Shown: positions 45,521-55,285, counted from the stretch's first letter. The stretch is DNA of 64,000 nt from Tissierella creatinini (GCA_005046945.1 SUSS01000006.1:1-64000), one strand, 5' to 3'. Notes: generated from the letters alone by a model not told the origin. Made by a program: numbers and translations.

Positions 45521-46312
45521 ATGTATACTTCAAAAAAAGCATGGATTAACGGCCTGTTTTTGCTAGTTACACTAGCTGTAAATGCACTAGGAGCCCTAGG
45601 TTTAATAAACGGACTCTCTCAAAAGGAAATTTCCGATATGTATATTACCCTTATAACCCCAAGTCCGTCCACCTTTAGCATATGGAGCGTAATTTACACT
45701 TTGCTTATAATATCCCTTATTACAATGATTATTAAGAAAAGGAATTCTTATTATAATAGGGCTGTAAATGGGATTACTAACCTCTTTCGCATTTCCTGTT
45801 TGCTTAATATTGGATGGATTGTAGCCTTTTCCTTTGTTCAAATTGAGTTGTCGGTAGTATTTATTTTCGCCTTTGTCATAGTCTTGTCCTTGATATGCAA
45901 AGAGCTTTTAAGGATTCACGAAGGAAGACGGTGGCTCCTTCCGCTAAGCTTTGGACTATATACAGGCTGGTTATTTATTGCGACTGTTGTAAATATATCG
46001 GCTGCACTTGTAAAACAGGAGTGGAATGGGTTTGGTATTGGGGATGAAATCTGGGCTTCCATAATCCTAATCATTGCAGCTTTATTGGTCATTGGGGTAC
46101 AGGTAAATCTTCGTAATGCAATCTTCTCGCTGCCGGTGGCCTGGGCTTATTTTGGGATCTATCAGTTTTTAAGGGCTCCTGAAGGATTTAATGGGCAAAT
46201 TCCATTTTTACACATAATAAGCCTGGTTGGCATGGTTGTATTGATTGGCTCAGCTTTAATTCAATTTTTCAGAAATCATTTTTCAATCCTACCTAAAATG
46301 AATCATTATTGA
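45521..46312 (+). CDS. TspO/MBR-related tryptophan-rich membrane protein
   Basis: A 263-residue membrane protein with seven or eight hydrophobic segments. PSPSTFSIWSVIYTLL near residue 50 and the late SLPVAWAYFGIYQFLRAPEG are features of the larger TspO-like sensory proteins of Clostridia. Ligand is unknown; TspO proteins bind porphyrins in other organisms. AAGGAG precedes ATG 45521; the frame extends to 45491 inside uvsE without support. Confidence 0.8.
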   Translation: MYTSKKAWINGLFLLVTLAVNALGALGLINGLSQKEISDMYITLITPSPSTFSIWSVIYTLLIISLITMIIKKRNSYYNRAVNGITNLFRISCLLNIGWIVAFSFVQIELSVVFIFAFVIVLSLICKELLRIHEGRRWLLPLSFGLYTGWLFIATVVNISAALVKQEWNGFGIGDEIWASIILIIAALLVIGVQVNLRNAIFSLPVAWAYFGIYQFLRAPEGFNGQIPFLHIISLVGMVVLIGSALIQFFRNHFSILPKMNHY

Positions 46313-46429
46313 TATTAAATGATAAATTTAGGGTTGCATTTCACAAAGTAATATTTATGTTTCTAAGAAATAAATTTGATGATATAATGGTAATGCTTCG
46401 TATTCGTATATGAATAAATTAAGGTAATG

Positions 46430-46457
46430 AAAGACCAGCTAAATAGCTGGTCTTTTT
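46430..46457 (+). terminator. Terminator just upstream of the Ntn-amidase gene
   Basis: AAAGACCAGCT-aaat-AGCTGGTCTTT with T run. It lies 110 bases after the TspO-like gene and only 21 before the next start codon. It may end the upstream transcript or act as an attenuator; a TATAAT at 46383 lacks a good -35. Confidence 0.8.
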
Positions 46458-46477
46458 GAGAAAAGAAAGGATCAACT

Positions 46478-47287
46478 ATGTGTACTATATTTGCTAAGCG
46501 TGAAGAAGAAGGCTTAATCATCGGAAGGAGCTTCGATTGGGTCCAATTAGGTGGAAATATAAATTTCCTTCCACCATATAGAAGCTACGGAACTAGGACT
46601 ATTGGAACCTGCTTTATAGAGCAATTGGGAGAAGATAAGCCCTATGAAGGTATAAATGAAAGAGGACTTTTAGTTGCTGTTGTGGCCCTTCCTACCATTA
46701 GAGAAGAAAAGAGGGAATTGAGCCCCCTTATAATGAACTGCGATGGAATGGTAAGATTCATATTGGAAAGAGCCTCTACAGTAGATGAAGCACTATATAT
46801 AATAAAACAGTTTACTTTGGATTATGGGATTAAATATGGCTTGCCCAAAGTTCAGTATTTTTTTGCTGATTCTGATGATAAGGTGGGCATTTATGAAGAA
46901 GGAGTCTATGAAGAAAGTGTTGACCTAAAAGTTGGAGAATACAGGATGTTAACAAACCAATCTGTAACCAGTGATAATGGTTGTATTAGATATAATAAGA
47001 TAAAGGCTATATTAGATGAAGGTAATGTTATTGATGAAGAGACCTGTATGGAAATTTCCTCTAAAGCTAAACAAGAGTATTTAACTGCTTGGACTAGTGT
47101 CTACAATCTAAAGAAGAAGGAATTTATTTTATGTGTAGATCAAAACTTCGATATTAAATATAGGTTCAATATAGAGAAGTGTTTAAGAAAGGGAAGATAT
47201 TCTATGGATTTTGCGGAGCTCAAACTAAACTCTAAGGTTATGAATAGAAAGCGAAATGATGGATTTTTCCATTTAGACACCTTTTAA
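46478..47287 (+). CDS. Linear amide C-N hydrolase (choloylglycine hydrolase/penicillin acylase family)
   Basis: An Ntn-type hydrolase of 269 residues. Removal of the start Met exposes Cys2 as nucleophile (MCTIFAKREE), Arg17 and Asp20 lie in GRSFDW, and Asn in RMLTNQSV. This set matches bile-salt hydrolases and penicillin V acylases. It is shorter than typical bile-salt hydrolases (about 320 aa) and lacks a signal peptide, so substrate is uncertain; N-acyl amino acids or signals are possible. GAAAGGA precedes the ATG. Confidence 0.88.
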   Translation: MCTIFAKREEEGLIIGRSFDWVQLGGNINFLPPYRSYGTRTIGTCFIEQLGEDKPYEGINERGLLVAVVALPTIREEKRELSPLIMNCDGMVRFILERASTVDEALYIIKQFTLDYGIKYGLPKVQYFFADSDDKVGIYEEGVYEESVDLKVGEYRMLTNQSVTSDNGCIRYNKIKAILDEGNVIDEETCMEISSKAKQEYLTAWTSVYNLKKKEFILCVDQNFDIKYRFNIEKCLRKGRYSMDFAELKLNSKVMNRKRNDGFFHLDTF

Positions 47288-47310
47288 ACAGGTAAGAATA
47301 GGAGCGTATT

Positions 47311-48192
47311 ATGAATTTTAATATTATAGAAGATAATAATAAAGTAATTATTAAGGATATACTTGACTTCGATCCAAAGCATATATTTGAATGCGGCCAA
47401 TGCTTTAGATGGTATATAGAAGAGGACTTAAGCTATACTACCATAGCCCATAACAAGGTTATAAACGTAAAAAAAGAGGATAATGATGTGATATTTTCCA
47501 ACACGCATATGGAAGACTTCAAGTCCATTTGGTACAAGTATTTTGACTTGGGGAAAGATTACTTTGCTATAAAAAACGAACTTTCCAAGGACCCTATCCT
47601 TAAAGAAGCCATAAACTTTGGGCAAGGCATGAGGCTGCTTAACCAAGACCCCTATGAAACCCTCATATCTTTCATAATATCTGCGAATAATCAGATTCCA
47701 AGGATAAAAAAGTCCGTAGAGCTCATTTCCAATGATTTGGGAGAATATGCAGGTACTTGGAATGGGAAGGACTACTTTGGATTTCCTAGACCTGATAAAT
47801 TAGCTTCTTTAGAAACTGAATATATCCGAGAAAAGTATAGAGTAGGCTTTAGAGCCGATAGAATAAGGGAAACCAGTAGAAGGATAAGTGATGGAGAATT
47901 CGACTTGCAATCTATCTACTATAAAACCAGGGATGAGGGTAAAGACTTATTAACCACCCTGCCCGGGGTAGGTCCAAAGGTCAGCGACTGTATACTTCTT
48001 TTCGCCTTTGACAAGGAGGAAGCCTTCCCGGTAGATGTTTGGGTAAAGAGGGTAATGGAATACTTCTATCTTAAGAAAGAAACAAGCACTAAGGAAATAG
48101 GCCTATCCGGAGCCAGGATATTTGGAAGGTTAGCAGGATATGCACAGCAATATCTTTTCTACTATGCAAGAGAGTTGGGGATAGGCAAATAA
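47311..48192 (+). CDS. 8-oxoguanine DNA glycosylase (OGG1 type)
   Basis: Removes oxidised guanine from DNA and cuts the abasic strand. 293 residues: N-terminal domain (FECGQCFRWYIEED), then a helix-hairpin-helix GPD region LTTLPGVGPKVSDCILLFAF with the catalytic Lys in GPKVSDC, followed by AFPVDVWVKR with the essential Asp. VGFRADRI also fits the family. GTAAGAATAGGAG precedes the ATG, 23 bases after the Ntn-amidase gene. Confidence 0.93.
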   Translation: MNFNIIEDNNKVIIKDILDFDPKHIFECGQCFRWYIEEDLSYTTIAHNKVINVKKEDNDVIFSNTHMEDFKSIWYKYFDLGKDYFAIKNELSKDPILKEAINFGQGMRLLNQDPYETLISFIISANNQIPRIKKSVELISNDLGEYAGTWNGKDYFGFPRPDKLASLETEYIREKYRVGFRADRIRETSRRISDGEFDLQSIYYKTRDEGKDLLTTLPGVGPKVSDCILLFAFDKEEAFPVDVWVKRVMEYFYLKKETSTKEIGLSGARIFGRLAGYAQQYLFYYARELGIGK

Positions 48193-48221
48193 GGAAGAGT
48201 TAAGAGTGAACAGTGATTAAA

Positions 48222-48267
48222 TTTAGCTATGGCTTTCAGCCGATATGGGGTGAAAGTCATAGCTAAA
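48222..48267. repeat. Long hairpin before the DUF554 gene
   Basis: TTTAGCTATGGCTTTCA (48222-48238) pairs with TGAAAGTCATAGCTAAA (48251-48267) with one wobble and a 12-base loop. No T tract follows, so it is not an ordinary terminator. It ends 13 bases before the DUF554 ribosome site. Confidence 0.6.
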
Positions 48268-48290
48268 CTATGAAGCAAGGAGATGACGGT

Positions 48291-48974
48291 ATGTTAGGGA
48301 CAATTGTAAATGCAGGAGCAATTATTTTAGGAGCATTATTTGGAATTATTATTAAAAAAGGTATAAAGGAATCATACAAGGATACAATTATGAATGGGAT
48401 TGGACTTTCAGTAGTCCTAATAGGTTTAATGGGAGGAATAGAGGCAAAAAATATAATATTGGTTATTGCAAGTATAGTAATCGGAAGCCTTATTGGAGAA
48501 GCCTTAGATATAGACAAGCGCTTAGACCATTTAGGACTTAGCATGGAAAGTAGATTCGGCAAAGGAGACTCCAATTTTTCTAAGGGCTTTGTTACAGGAT
48601 CTCTTATTTATTGTATAGGGGCCATGGCAATAGTGGGGTCCCTTGAATCAGGGCTTTCCGGAAATCATGAAACCCTCTTTGCTAAATCAATCCTAGACGG
48701 CATAACAGCAATATTGTTTGCATCGTCATTAGGGATTGGCGTTGCTTTTTCTGCAATCCCGGTATTTATTTATCAAGGTGCCATAACCCTTCTTGCCACT
48801 GTAATCAAGGATTATCTTACATCTGAGGCAATTAATGAAATGTCGGCTGTCGGAGGATTATTGATTTTGGCAATAGGAATAAATCTAATGGGATTTAAGA
48901 AGATAAAGGTGGCCAATATGCTGCCGGCTATATTTATTCCACTAATATATTTCTCAATAATTAGCCTTTTCTAA
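48291..48974 (+). CDS. DUF554 family membrane protein
   Basis: A 227-residue polytopic membrane protein (six or seven segments) beginning MLGTIVNAGAIILGALFGII. The segments GLSVVLIGLMGGIEAKN, SLIGEALDIDKRL and FCIGAMAIVGS-like FVTGSLIYCIGAMAIVGSLE are family signatures. Function is unknown; it may be a transporter. AAGGAGATG places the start at ATG 48291; ATG 48270 lies before that ribosome site. Confidence 0.9.
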   Translation: MLGTIVNAGAIILGALFGIIIKKGIKESYKDTIMNGIGLSVVLIGLMGGIEAKNIILVIASIVIGSLIGEALDIDKRLDHLGLSMESRFGKGDSNFSKGFVTGSLIYCIGAMAIVGSLESGLSGNHETLFAKSILDGITAILFASSLGIGVAFSAIPVFIYQGAITLLATVIKDYLTSEAINEMSAVGGLLILAIGINLMGFKKIKVANMLPAIFIPLIYFSIISLF

Positions 48975-49055
48975 GATAAAAAATGAAATTAAAAGAAAAA
49001 CGGAGAAAAACAGAGCAATATTTAGTAAGAAAGATTTATTTAAGAAATTTGGCCG

Positions 49056-49094
49056 ATTTCAAAATTTGAAATACTCAGGTATTTCAAGTAATAT
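49056..49094 (+). promoter_or_regulatory. groESL promoter with overlapping palindromes
   Basis: TTGAAA (49066-49071), a 17-bp spacer and TAATAT (49089-49094) form a plausible promoter. Two perfect palindromes cover it: ATTTCAAA-A-TTTGAAAT (49056-49072) and TTGAAATAC-TCAG-GTATTTCAA (49066-49087), sharing one arm. They are separate from CIRCE and suggest a second regulator. Confidence 0.55.
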
Positions 49095-49107
49095 AAACTC
49101 ATTAGTG

Positions 49108-49134
49108 TTAGCACTCAGTTAAAGTGAGTGCTAA
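49108..49134. promoter_or_regulatory. CIRCE operator (HrcA binding site)
   Basis: TTAGCACTC-N9-GAGTGCTAA is a perfect copy of the CIRCE element bound by the heat-shock repressor HrcA. It lies just downstream of the promoter, in the 5' leader of groES. Confidence 0.97.
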
Positions 49135-49189
49135 CAATAAGATGAAGAATCATCTTAAAAAAAGCAATATATACAAGGAGGTTACAAAA

Positions 49190-49471
49190 TTGAGTTTAAG
49201 ACCATTAGGAGACAGATTAGTAATTAAAAAGGTTGAAGTAGAAGAAAAGACTAAGAGCGGTATAGTACTACCAAGTGCTGCTCAAGAGCAGCCAACCATG
49301 GCTGAAGTAATAGCTGTTGGGGATGAAATTACTAATGATGAAAAGAAAAAAGATCAAGTAAAGGTTGGAGATAAAGTAATATTCTCCAAATATGCAGGAA
49401 CTGAAATAAAAGTAGAAGGTGAAGAAGTAATAATAATAAAAATAAGCGACGTATTAGCAGTAATAGAATAA
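49190..49471 (+). CDS. groES: Co-chaperonin GroES
   Basis: The heptameric lid of GroEL. 93 residues, starting LSLRPLGDRLVIKKVEVEEK with TTG read as Met. Also present are SGIVLPSAAQEQPTMAEVIA (the mobile loop region) and KVIFSKYAGTEIKVEGEEVI. AAGGAGG lies 8 bases before TTG 49190. The frame continues upstream to 49124 through the CIRCE element, which cannot be coding. groEL follows after 18 bases. Confidence 0.96.
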   Translation: MSLRPLGDRLVIKKVEVEEKTKSGIVLPSAAQEQPTMAEVIAVGDEITNDEKKKDQVKVGDKVIFSKYAGTEIKVEGEEVIIIKISDVLAVIE

Positions 49472-49489
49472 AAAGGAGTGTGGATATAA

Positions 49490-51127
<1,638 letters not shown>

Positions 51128-51162
51128 TAGGCCCAAGCCAACTAAAGAAGTTTAATAAGGCT

Positions 51163-51207
51163 AAAAAGAGACCCTCATAAGTGTGAAAACTTATGAGGGT
51201 CTTTTTG
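51163..51207. terminator. Bidirectional terminator after groEL
   Basis: AGACCCTCATAAGT (51169-51182) pairs with ACTTATGAGGGTCT (51189-51202), with A run before and T run after. It also serves the convergent dehydrogenase gene. Confidence 0.9.
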
Positions 51208-51231
51208 ATATTACAAGTTTCTTTGATACTT

Positions 51232-52191
51232 TTACTTGTTTACCCTATTTCTGGGCTCCAATCCCTTTAGGGCATCTATGATATTATTGGCAGCAATTTC
51301 TGCCATTGCACCCCTAGCTTCAAAGGTAGCATTTCCAATATGAGGGGTCATTATGATATTATCAAGCTTTTCCAGACCCTCGACTATCTTAGGCTCGAAT
51401 TCAAATACATCCAAGGCAGCACCGCCAATCCTCTTGTCTTCTAAAGTTTTTAAAAGTGCCTTCTCATCCACTACAGGACCACGTGATGCATTTATTAAAT
51501 ATGCAGTAGGCTTCATCTTATTAAATGCTTCCTCGTTTATTAGGTGCTTAGATGCAGGGCTATAGCTTAGATTAAGAGATATGAAGTCAGCTTGACCAAT
51601 TAGCTCTTCTTGGGATACATAGGTTAGTCCATACTCACTTTCTACTTCAGGGCTTAGTCTATTTCTATTGTTATAGATTATGTTCATATCAAAGGCTCTA
51701 GCTCTCTTTGCCACTGCTTTACCTATATTGCCCATGCCGATGATTCCTAGGGTCTTAGAGGAAAGCTCCCTTCCTAAATGATATAAGGGAGACCAGCCTG
51801 TAAAGGTCCCTGCTCTCATTATCTTGTCACCCTCTACCATTCGTCTTGCAATTCCAAGCATTAAGCCAATAGTAAGCTCTGCTGTGGAAATAGTTGAAAC
51901 GGCAGGTGTATTTGTTACAGGAATATTTAAGTTTTTTGCAGTTTGAATATCGATATTATCAAAACCTGCTCCATAGTTGGCTATGACCTTAAGATTTGGA
52001 TTGGATTCTATAATTTCCTTATCAATCTTATCGGAAAGTAGGCATAGGAGAGCATCCTTTCCCTTAATTCCTTCGATTATTTCATTCTTTGACAACAAGC
52101 TTATCTCATCATGCATTGTAACTTTAAATTCCTTAGAAAGCATTTCATAGGCTACCTTAGGAATTCTACCTGAAATAAAGACTTCCTTCAT
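51232..52191 (-). CDS. D-isomer-specific 2-hydroxyacid dehydrogenase
   Basis: An NAD(P)-dependent dehydrogenase of 319 residues, reducing 2-oxoacids or glyoxylate-like substrates. The nucleotide motif is LGIIGMGNIGKAVAKRA. Catalytic residues are in NASRGPVVDEKAL (Arg), the Glu in LDVFEFEP and the His in MTPHIGNAT. It is closest in look to glyoxylate/hydroxypyruvate reductases. I chose ATG 52191, with GAGGAGTG upstream; the GTG at 52200 lies inside that site. It may be co-transcribed with the HD-GYP gene 24 bases upstream. Confidence 0.93.
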   Translation of the reverse strand: MKEVFISGRIPKVAYEMLSKEFKVTMHDEISLLSKNEIIEGIKGKDALLCLLSDKIDKEIIESNPNLKVIANYGAGFDNIDIQTAKNLNIPVTNTPAVSTISTAELTIGLMLGIARRMVEGDKIMRAGTFTGWSPLYHLGRELSSKTLGIIGMGNIGKAVAKRARAFDMNIIYNNRNRLSPEVESEYGLTYVSQEELIGQADFISLNLSYSPASKHLINEEAFNKMKPTAYLINASRGPVVDEKALLKTLEDKRIGGAALDVFEFEPKIVEGLEKLDNIIMTPHIGNATFEARGAMAEIAANNIIDALKGLEPRNRVNK

Positions 52192-52215
52192 ATATATCAC
52201 TCCTCATATAATATA

Positions 52216-53124
52216 TTAAATAATGTTTTCTTCTTTCAATACCTCAATAAGTGCATCCACTACCTCTGCATCATAGTGTTTATCCTTAAATCTTAGCAAT
52301 TCATCAACAGCATCTTGAGGGCTAAGGGCCTTCCTATATGATCTGGTGGAGGTCATTGCATCATATGCATCAGCTACACCTATTATCTTAGCTTCGATGA
52401 GTATTTCATCCTTCTTTAGGCCGTCGGGATATCCTGAACCATCGATTTTTTCATGATGTTGCCGGATTATTTTAGATAAGTTTTCAAAATATGTTTTGCT
52501 AACCAGCTCGGCCCCCCATGCAGAATGTTTTTTAATAAGGCCAAATTCTTCATCGGTCAACCTATCAGGCTTGTTTAACACATGGTCAGGTACATTGATC
52601 TTCCCTAAGTCGTGGAAAAGGGCAGCAAATCCTATGGTTTCAATCTTTTCCTTGGATAATCTCAACTTGTTGCCTATCATTATTCCATAGTCCTTCACCC
52701 TTTGTATATGGTCATGGGTATAATAATCCTTTTTTTCAACTGTATGGGCTAACTCCACTAATTCATTTATAGTTGAACTCAAAAAGTTGAAAACAGGCTG
52801 AGTAGAAAAATATAGTAAACTCACTTGAGATTTTGTCTCAAACTGAACATGGTCATAGAGATGGTGGCTATAAAAATAGTCACCCCTTTTTAAAGTAGTC
52901 TTGGATTTGTTGTCATCCAATTCTAATTCACCTTCTAAGATATAAAAAAATTCCATCAGTTCAATATTATCACCGGGTTCTATGATAACTGTTTCATTTG
53001 CCTTGATCTTTTGAAGCATTACCTCAGAGCCGTCGCCTTTTCCCAAAAGCTTTAGCTCTCCCGAGTTTTGAACGAAATTTTCAATAAAACTGCCATTTAT
53101 TCCAATATGGATTCCATCATGCAT
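52216..53124 (-). CDS. HD-GYP domain protein with cupin-like sensor
   Basis: A predicted cyclic-di-GMP phosphodiesterase. About 302 residues: an N-terminal cupin-like sensor (residues about 20-120, IEPGDNIELMEFFYILEGEL then LKRGDYFYSHHLYDH) and a C-terminal HD-GYP domain with the metal-binding FHDLGKINVPDHVLNK, RQHHEKIDGSGYPDGL and GVADAYDAMTSTRSY. All HD-GYP signature residues are present, so it should be active. AAAGGAGTG supports ATG 53124; the longer frame to 53199 has no such site. It lies next to a c-di-GMP riboswitch-controlled gene. Confidence 0.93.
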   Translation of the reverse strand: MHDGIHIGINGSFIENFVQNSGELKLLGKGDGSEVMLQKIKANETVIIEPGDNIELMEFFYILEGELELDDNKSKTTLKRGDYFYSHHLYDHVQFETKSQVSLLYFSTQPVFNFLSSTINELVELAHTVEKKDYYTHDHIQRVKDYGIMIGNKLRLSKEKIETIGFAALFHDLGKINVPDHVLNKPDRLTDEEFGLIKKHSAWGAELVSKTYFENLSKIIRQHHEKIDGSGYPDGLKKDEILIEAKIIGVADAYDAMTSTRSYRKALSPQDAVDELLRFKDKHYDAEVVDALIEVLKEENII

Positions 53125-53216
53125 GGTTTCACTCCTTTTCACTCCCAGAAACTGCATCACACCACCGCAACGATTCCAACGTTTAATAAATTGGGGCATC
53201 TATACCTAATTATAGC

Positions 53217-53242
53217 AAAAAAAGGGTATCAAAGATACCCTT
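53217..53242 (-). terminator. Terminator of the riboswitch-controlled gene
   Basis: On the minus strand AAGGGTATC-TTT-GATACCCTT is followed by a run of T. It isolates the gene from the HD-GYP gene downstream. Confidence 0.85.
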
Positions 53243-53268
53243 AATTAAAGATAAAACAACTATTAAAT

Positions 53269-53634
53269 TTAAAAACCTAGAATTCTTAATGGATCTATAA
53301 GCACTTCTTGGCCGCCGATGACTTCAGTAACGTACTCACAAACTACTTCAATTTCAACCTGAACAGCTTCTTTTATCATTTCCTTAGCGATTTTATCGGT
53401 ATCCTTTTTTAATTCGTGGATTATTTTTTTAAGGTCCTTTTCATATCTTTTGTCGGTATCATCTAAATCCTCGACCTCATCTTTGGCTTCATCAACCATT
53501 TTGGCAATTTCCGCATTTGTTTTCTCAACTTCTTCTAAAACCCAAGGATAATCCTCTGCTGCTGCAAAGGATACAGGTACGAACAATGACATTACCAAGA
53601 CTACAGTAAATATACTACAAATTAGCTTTTTCAT
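53269..53634 (-). CDS. Small secreted helical protein under c-di-GMP riboswitch
   Basis: I do not recognise the family. 121 residues with a clear signal peptide (MKKLICSIFTVVLVMSLFVP, cleavage after FAAA), then a mature part of about 95 residues that is very acidic and helical (AKDEVEDLDDTDKRYEKDLK), ending in a short beta-like tail. It has one Cys (VCEYV) and no membrane anchor or sortase motif. It would be released or bound to the wall. GGAGGAGC precedes the ATG. The c-di-GMP aptamer directly upstream implies expression tied to motile or sessile state. Confidence 0.85.
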   Translation of the reverse strand: MKKLICSIFTVVLVMSLFVPVSFAAAEDYPWVLEEVEKTNAEIAKMVDEAKDEVEDLDDTDKRYEKDLKKIIHELKKDTDKIAKEMIKEAVQVEIEVVCEYVTEVIGGQEVLIDPLRILGF

Positions 53635-53665
53635 TTGCTCCTCCTTTTCCCATTAGTTCCGAAAG

Positions 53666-53695
53666 ATAAAAAACTGCATGCCAAAGCATACAGTT
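53666..53695 (-). terminator. Riboswitch expression-platform terminator
   Basis: On the minus strand AACTGTATGC-TTTG-GCATGCAGTT is followed by TTTT. An alternative stem just before it, GTTACATT with AATGTAAC, shares part of the sequence and may be the antiterminator. Confidence 0.8.
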
Positions 53696-53704
53696 ACATT
53701 TTAA

Positions 53705-53794
53705 TGTAACCTCTTCGGCAACCCGGCTGTCATAGTCTAACACATTAGACCCGTGGCTTTGCGTCCTTGGCTTTCACCAAGTTTGCTTTTATCG
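53705..53794 (-). promoter_or_regulatory. Cyclic-di-GMP-I (GEMM) riboswitch
   Basis: On the minus strand the aptamer core is clear: AAACTTGGTGAAAGCCAAGG, then ACGCAAAGCCACGGGTCTAA, a variable hairpin, and ATGACAGCCGGGTTGCCG. These are the conserved GEMM-I nucleotides, including the tetraloop-receptor parts. It lies between a promoter and a terminator in the leader of the secreted-protein gene. Confidence 0.95.
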
Positions 53795-53825
53795 GAGATA
53801 ATGGAATCTTTTGTTTTTTTCCTTA

Positions 53826-53854
53826 ATCATACACCAGATGCTGGAAGAAAGCAA
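53826..53854 (-). promoter_or_regulatory. Promoter of the c-di-GMP riboswitch unit
   Basis: On the minus strand TTGCTT, a 17-bp spacer and TATGAT, about 30 bases before the aptamer. Confidence 0.6.
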
Positions 53855-53903
53855 TAGATTTACATGATTTGTAATATAATCGTAATGTAAGAGTAAGTAG
53901 TAA

Positions 53904-55154
53904 TTAGTACCAACCTCTTAACTTCATAATATTTGCAATTCTCTTTACTGAATACATATATGCAGCCTCTCTGAAAGATACCTTGTATTCCTCTTTAGTT
54001 GCCCAGATATCATTAAAGGAATTGAGAAGGGCATGCTCTTCTTTTTCAAGCACTTCCTCTTCTTTCCAATAGTAGCCATAAAGGTTTTGAACCCATTCAA
54101 AGTATGATACAGTAACTCCTCCAGCATTTGCCAATATATCCGGAGCGACTATAATACCTCTTTCATTTAAGATCTCATCTGCAGCAGGGCTTATAGGACC
54201 ATTTGCTCCCTCACAAATAAGTTTAGCATTGATCTTATCTACATTATCAACATTGATGGCATTTTCCAAGGCAGCAGGTACCAATATATCTACCTTAAGT
54301 GTCCAGAATTCGTCAAGGGAAATCTTCTTAGTTCCAGGGAAACCAAGTACATCCCTATTCTTCTTGTTATACTCGATTAACTCTGCTATGTCCATCCCGT
54401 CTTCCTTGTAAATAGCAAAGTCCCTCTTAGCAATGGCTACAGTCTTTGCACCTAAATCTTGCAAGCATTTAGCAGAAAAGCTTCCTACATTTCCAAATCC
54501 TTGAACTGCTACTGTAGCATTTTTCATTTCTATTCCAATTTTCTTTGAAACTTCTCTTGCAATAATTGAAACTCCAAAGCCTGTTGCAATTCCTCTTCCT
54601 TCAGAACCGCCCCATTCAACAGGCTTACCTGTTATAACTCCCATAGAGTGATTGCCTGTTAGCTTAATATATTCATCGGTCATCCAAGCCATAATCTGTC
54701 CGTTAGTATTTGCGTCTGGTGCAGGAACATCTATTTTTTCTCCAAGGTATTTATGTATGCCTTGAATATAGCCACGGGACAATCTCTCTAGCTCACCCTT
54801 TGATAGAGTGGAAGGGTCTACAGTTACCCCGCCTTTACCCCCACCGTATGGAAGAGAAAGAATAGAGCACTTAATCGCCATCCAAGCAGATAGAGCCATG
54901 ACTTCATCCTTATTTACATCCTGATGAAATCTAATGCCTCCCTTTCCTGGACCTGCAGCATCGTTATAAACTGATCTATAACCCTTAAATACTTTAATGC
55001 TTCCATCATCCATCTTTACAGGTATAGATATCTCGATAACCCTTTTAGGTTCACTAAGCAGCTCATATACGCCTTGTTCTAGTCCTAATTTATCACATGC
55101 AATCTTTATTTGCTTTTTTGCGCTTTGTAATGGGTTTAAGTTCTCATTAGTCAT
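53904..55154 (-). CDS. gdhA: Glutamate dehydrogenase, copy 2
   Basis: A 416-residue paralogue of the gene at 40736, alike along the full length (GPGKGGIRFHQDVNKDEVMA, LPYGGGKGGVTVDP, VPAPDANTNGQIMAWMTDEY, VQGFGNVGSFSAKC). It is shorter in the loop after the Rossmann motif, where copy 1 has AEWAKEVGTYALYNEDG and this one has KRDFAIYKEDG. It starts with ATG behind AGGAGGAAT. A LysR-type gene is divergent from it, so regulation separate from copy 1 is likely. Confidence 0.97.
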   Translation of the reverse strand: MTNENLNPLQSAKKQIKIACDKLGLEQGVYELLSEPKRVIEISIPVKMDDGSIKVFKGYRSVYNDAAGPGKGGIRFHQDVNKDEVMALSAWMAIKCSILSLPYGGGKGGVTVDPSTLSKGELERLSRGYIQGIHKYLGEKIDVPAPDANTNGQIMAWMTDEYIKLTGNHSMGVITGKPVEWGGSEGRGIATGFGVSIIAREVSKKIGIEMKNATVAVQGFGNVGSFSAKCLQDLGAKTVAIAKRDFAIYKEDGMDIAELIEYNKKNRDVLGFPGTKKISLDEFWTLKVDILVPAALENAINVDNVDKINAKLICEGANGPISPAADEILNERGIIVAPDILANAGGVTVSYFEWVQNLYGYYWKEEEVLEKEEHALLNSFNDIWATKEEYKVSFREAAYMYSVKRIANIMKLRGWY

Positions 55155-55237
55155 TAAAAATTCCTCCTACAGTAAATTAGTAAAGCATTGAAATTTAATA
55201 GATTAAATAATAATATATATATAGAAGAAAGTAAAAT

Positions 55238-55277
55238 TCATAAATCATATGAAAGCCATTCCGAAATGGAATAAGGG
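55238..55277. promoter_or_regulatory. Candidate LysR-type operator between gdh copy 2 and lysR
   Basis: TTCATAAATCATATGAA (55238-55254) is a dyad of the length expected for a LysR-family site, and ATTCC-GAAAT-GGAAT lies just after it. Both are in the 131-bp divergent region. Binding is inferred from position only. Confidence 0.4.
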
Positions 55278-55285
55278 AGGGAAAT

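Noticed and set aside
49108-49189. Upstream extension of the groES frame to 49124
   Set aside because: It runs through the CIRCE operator and lacks a ribosome site; TTG 49190 with AAGGAGG is the real start.
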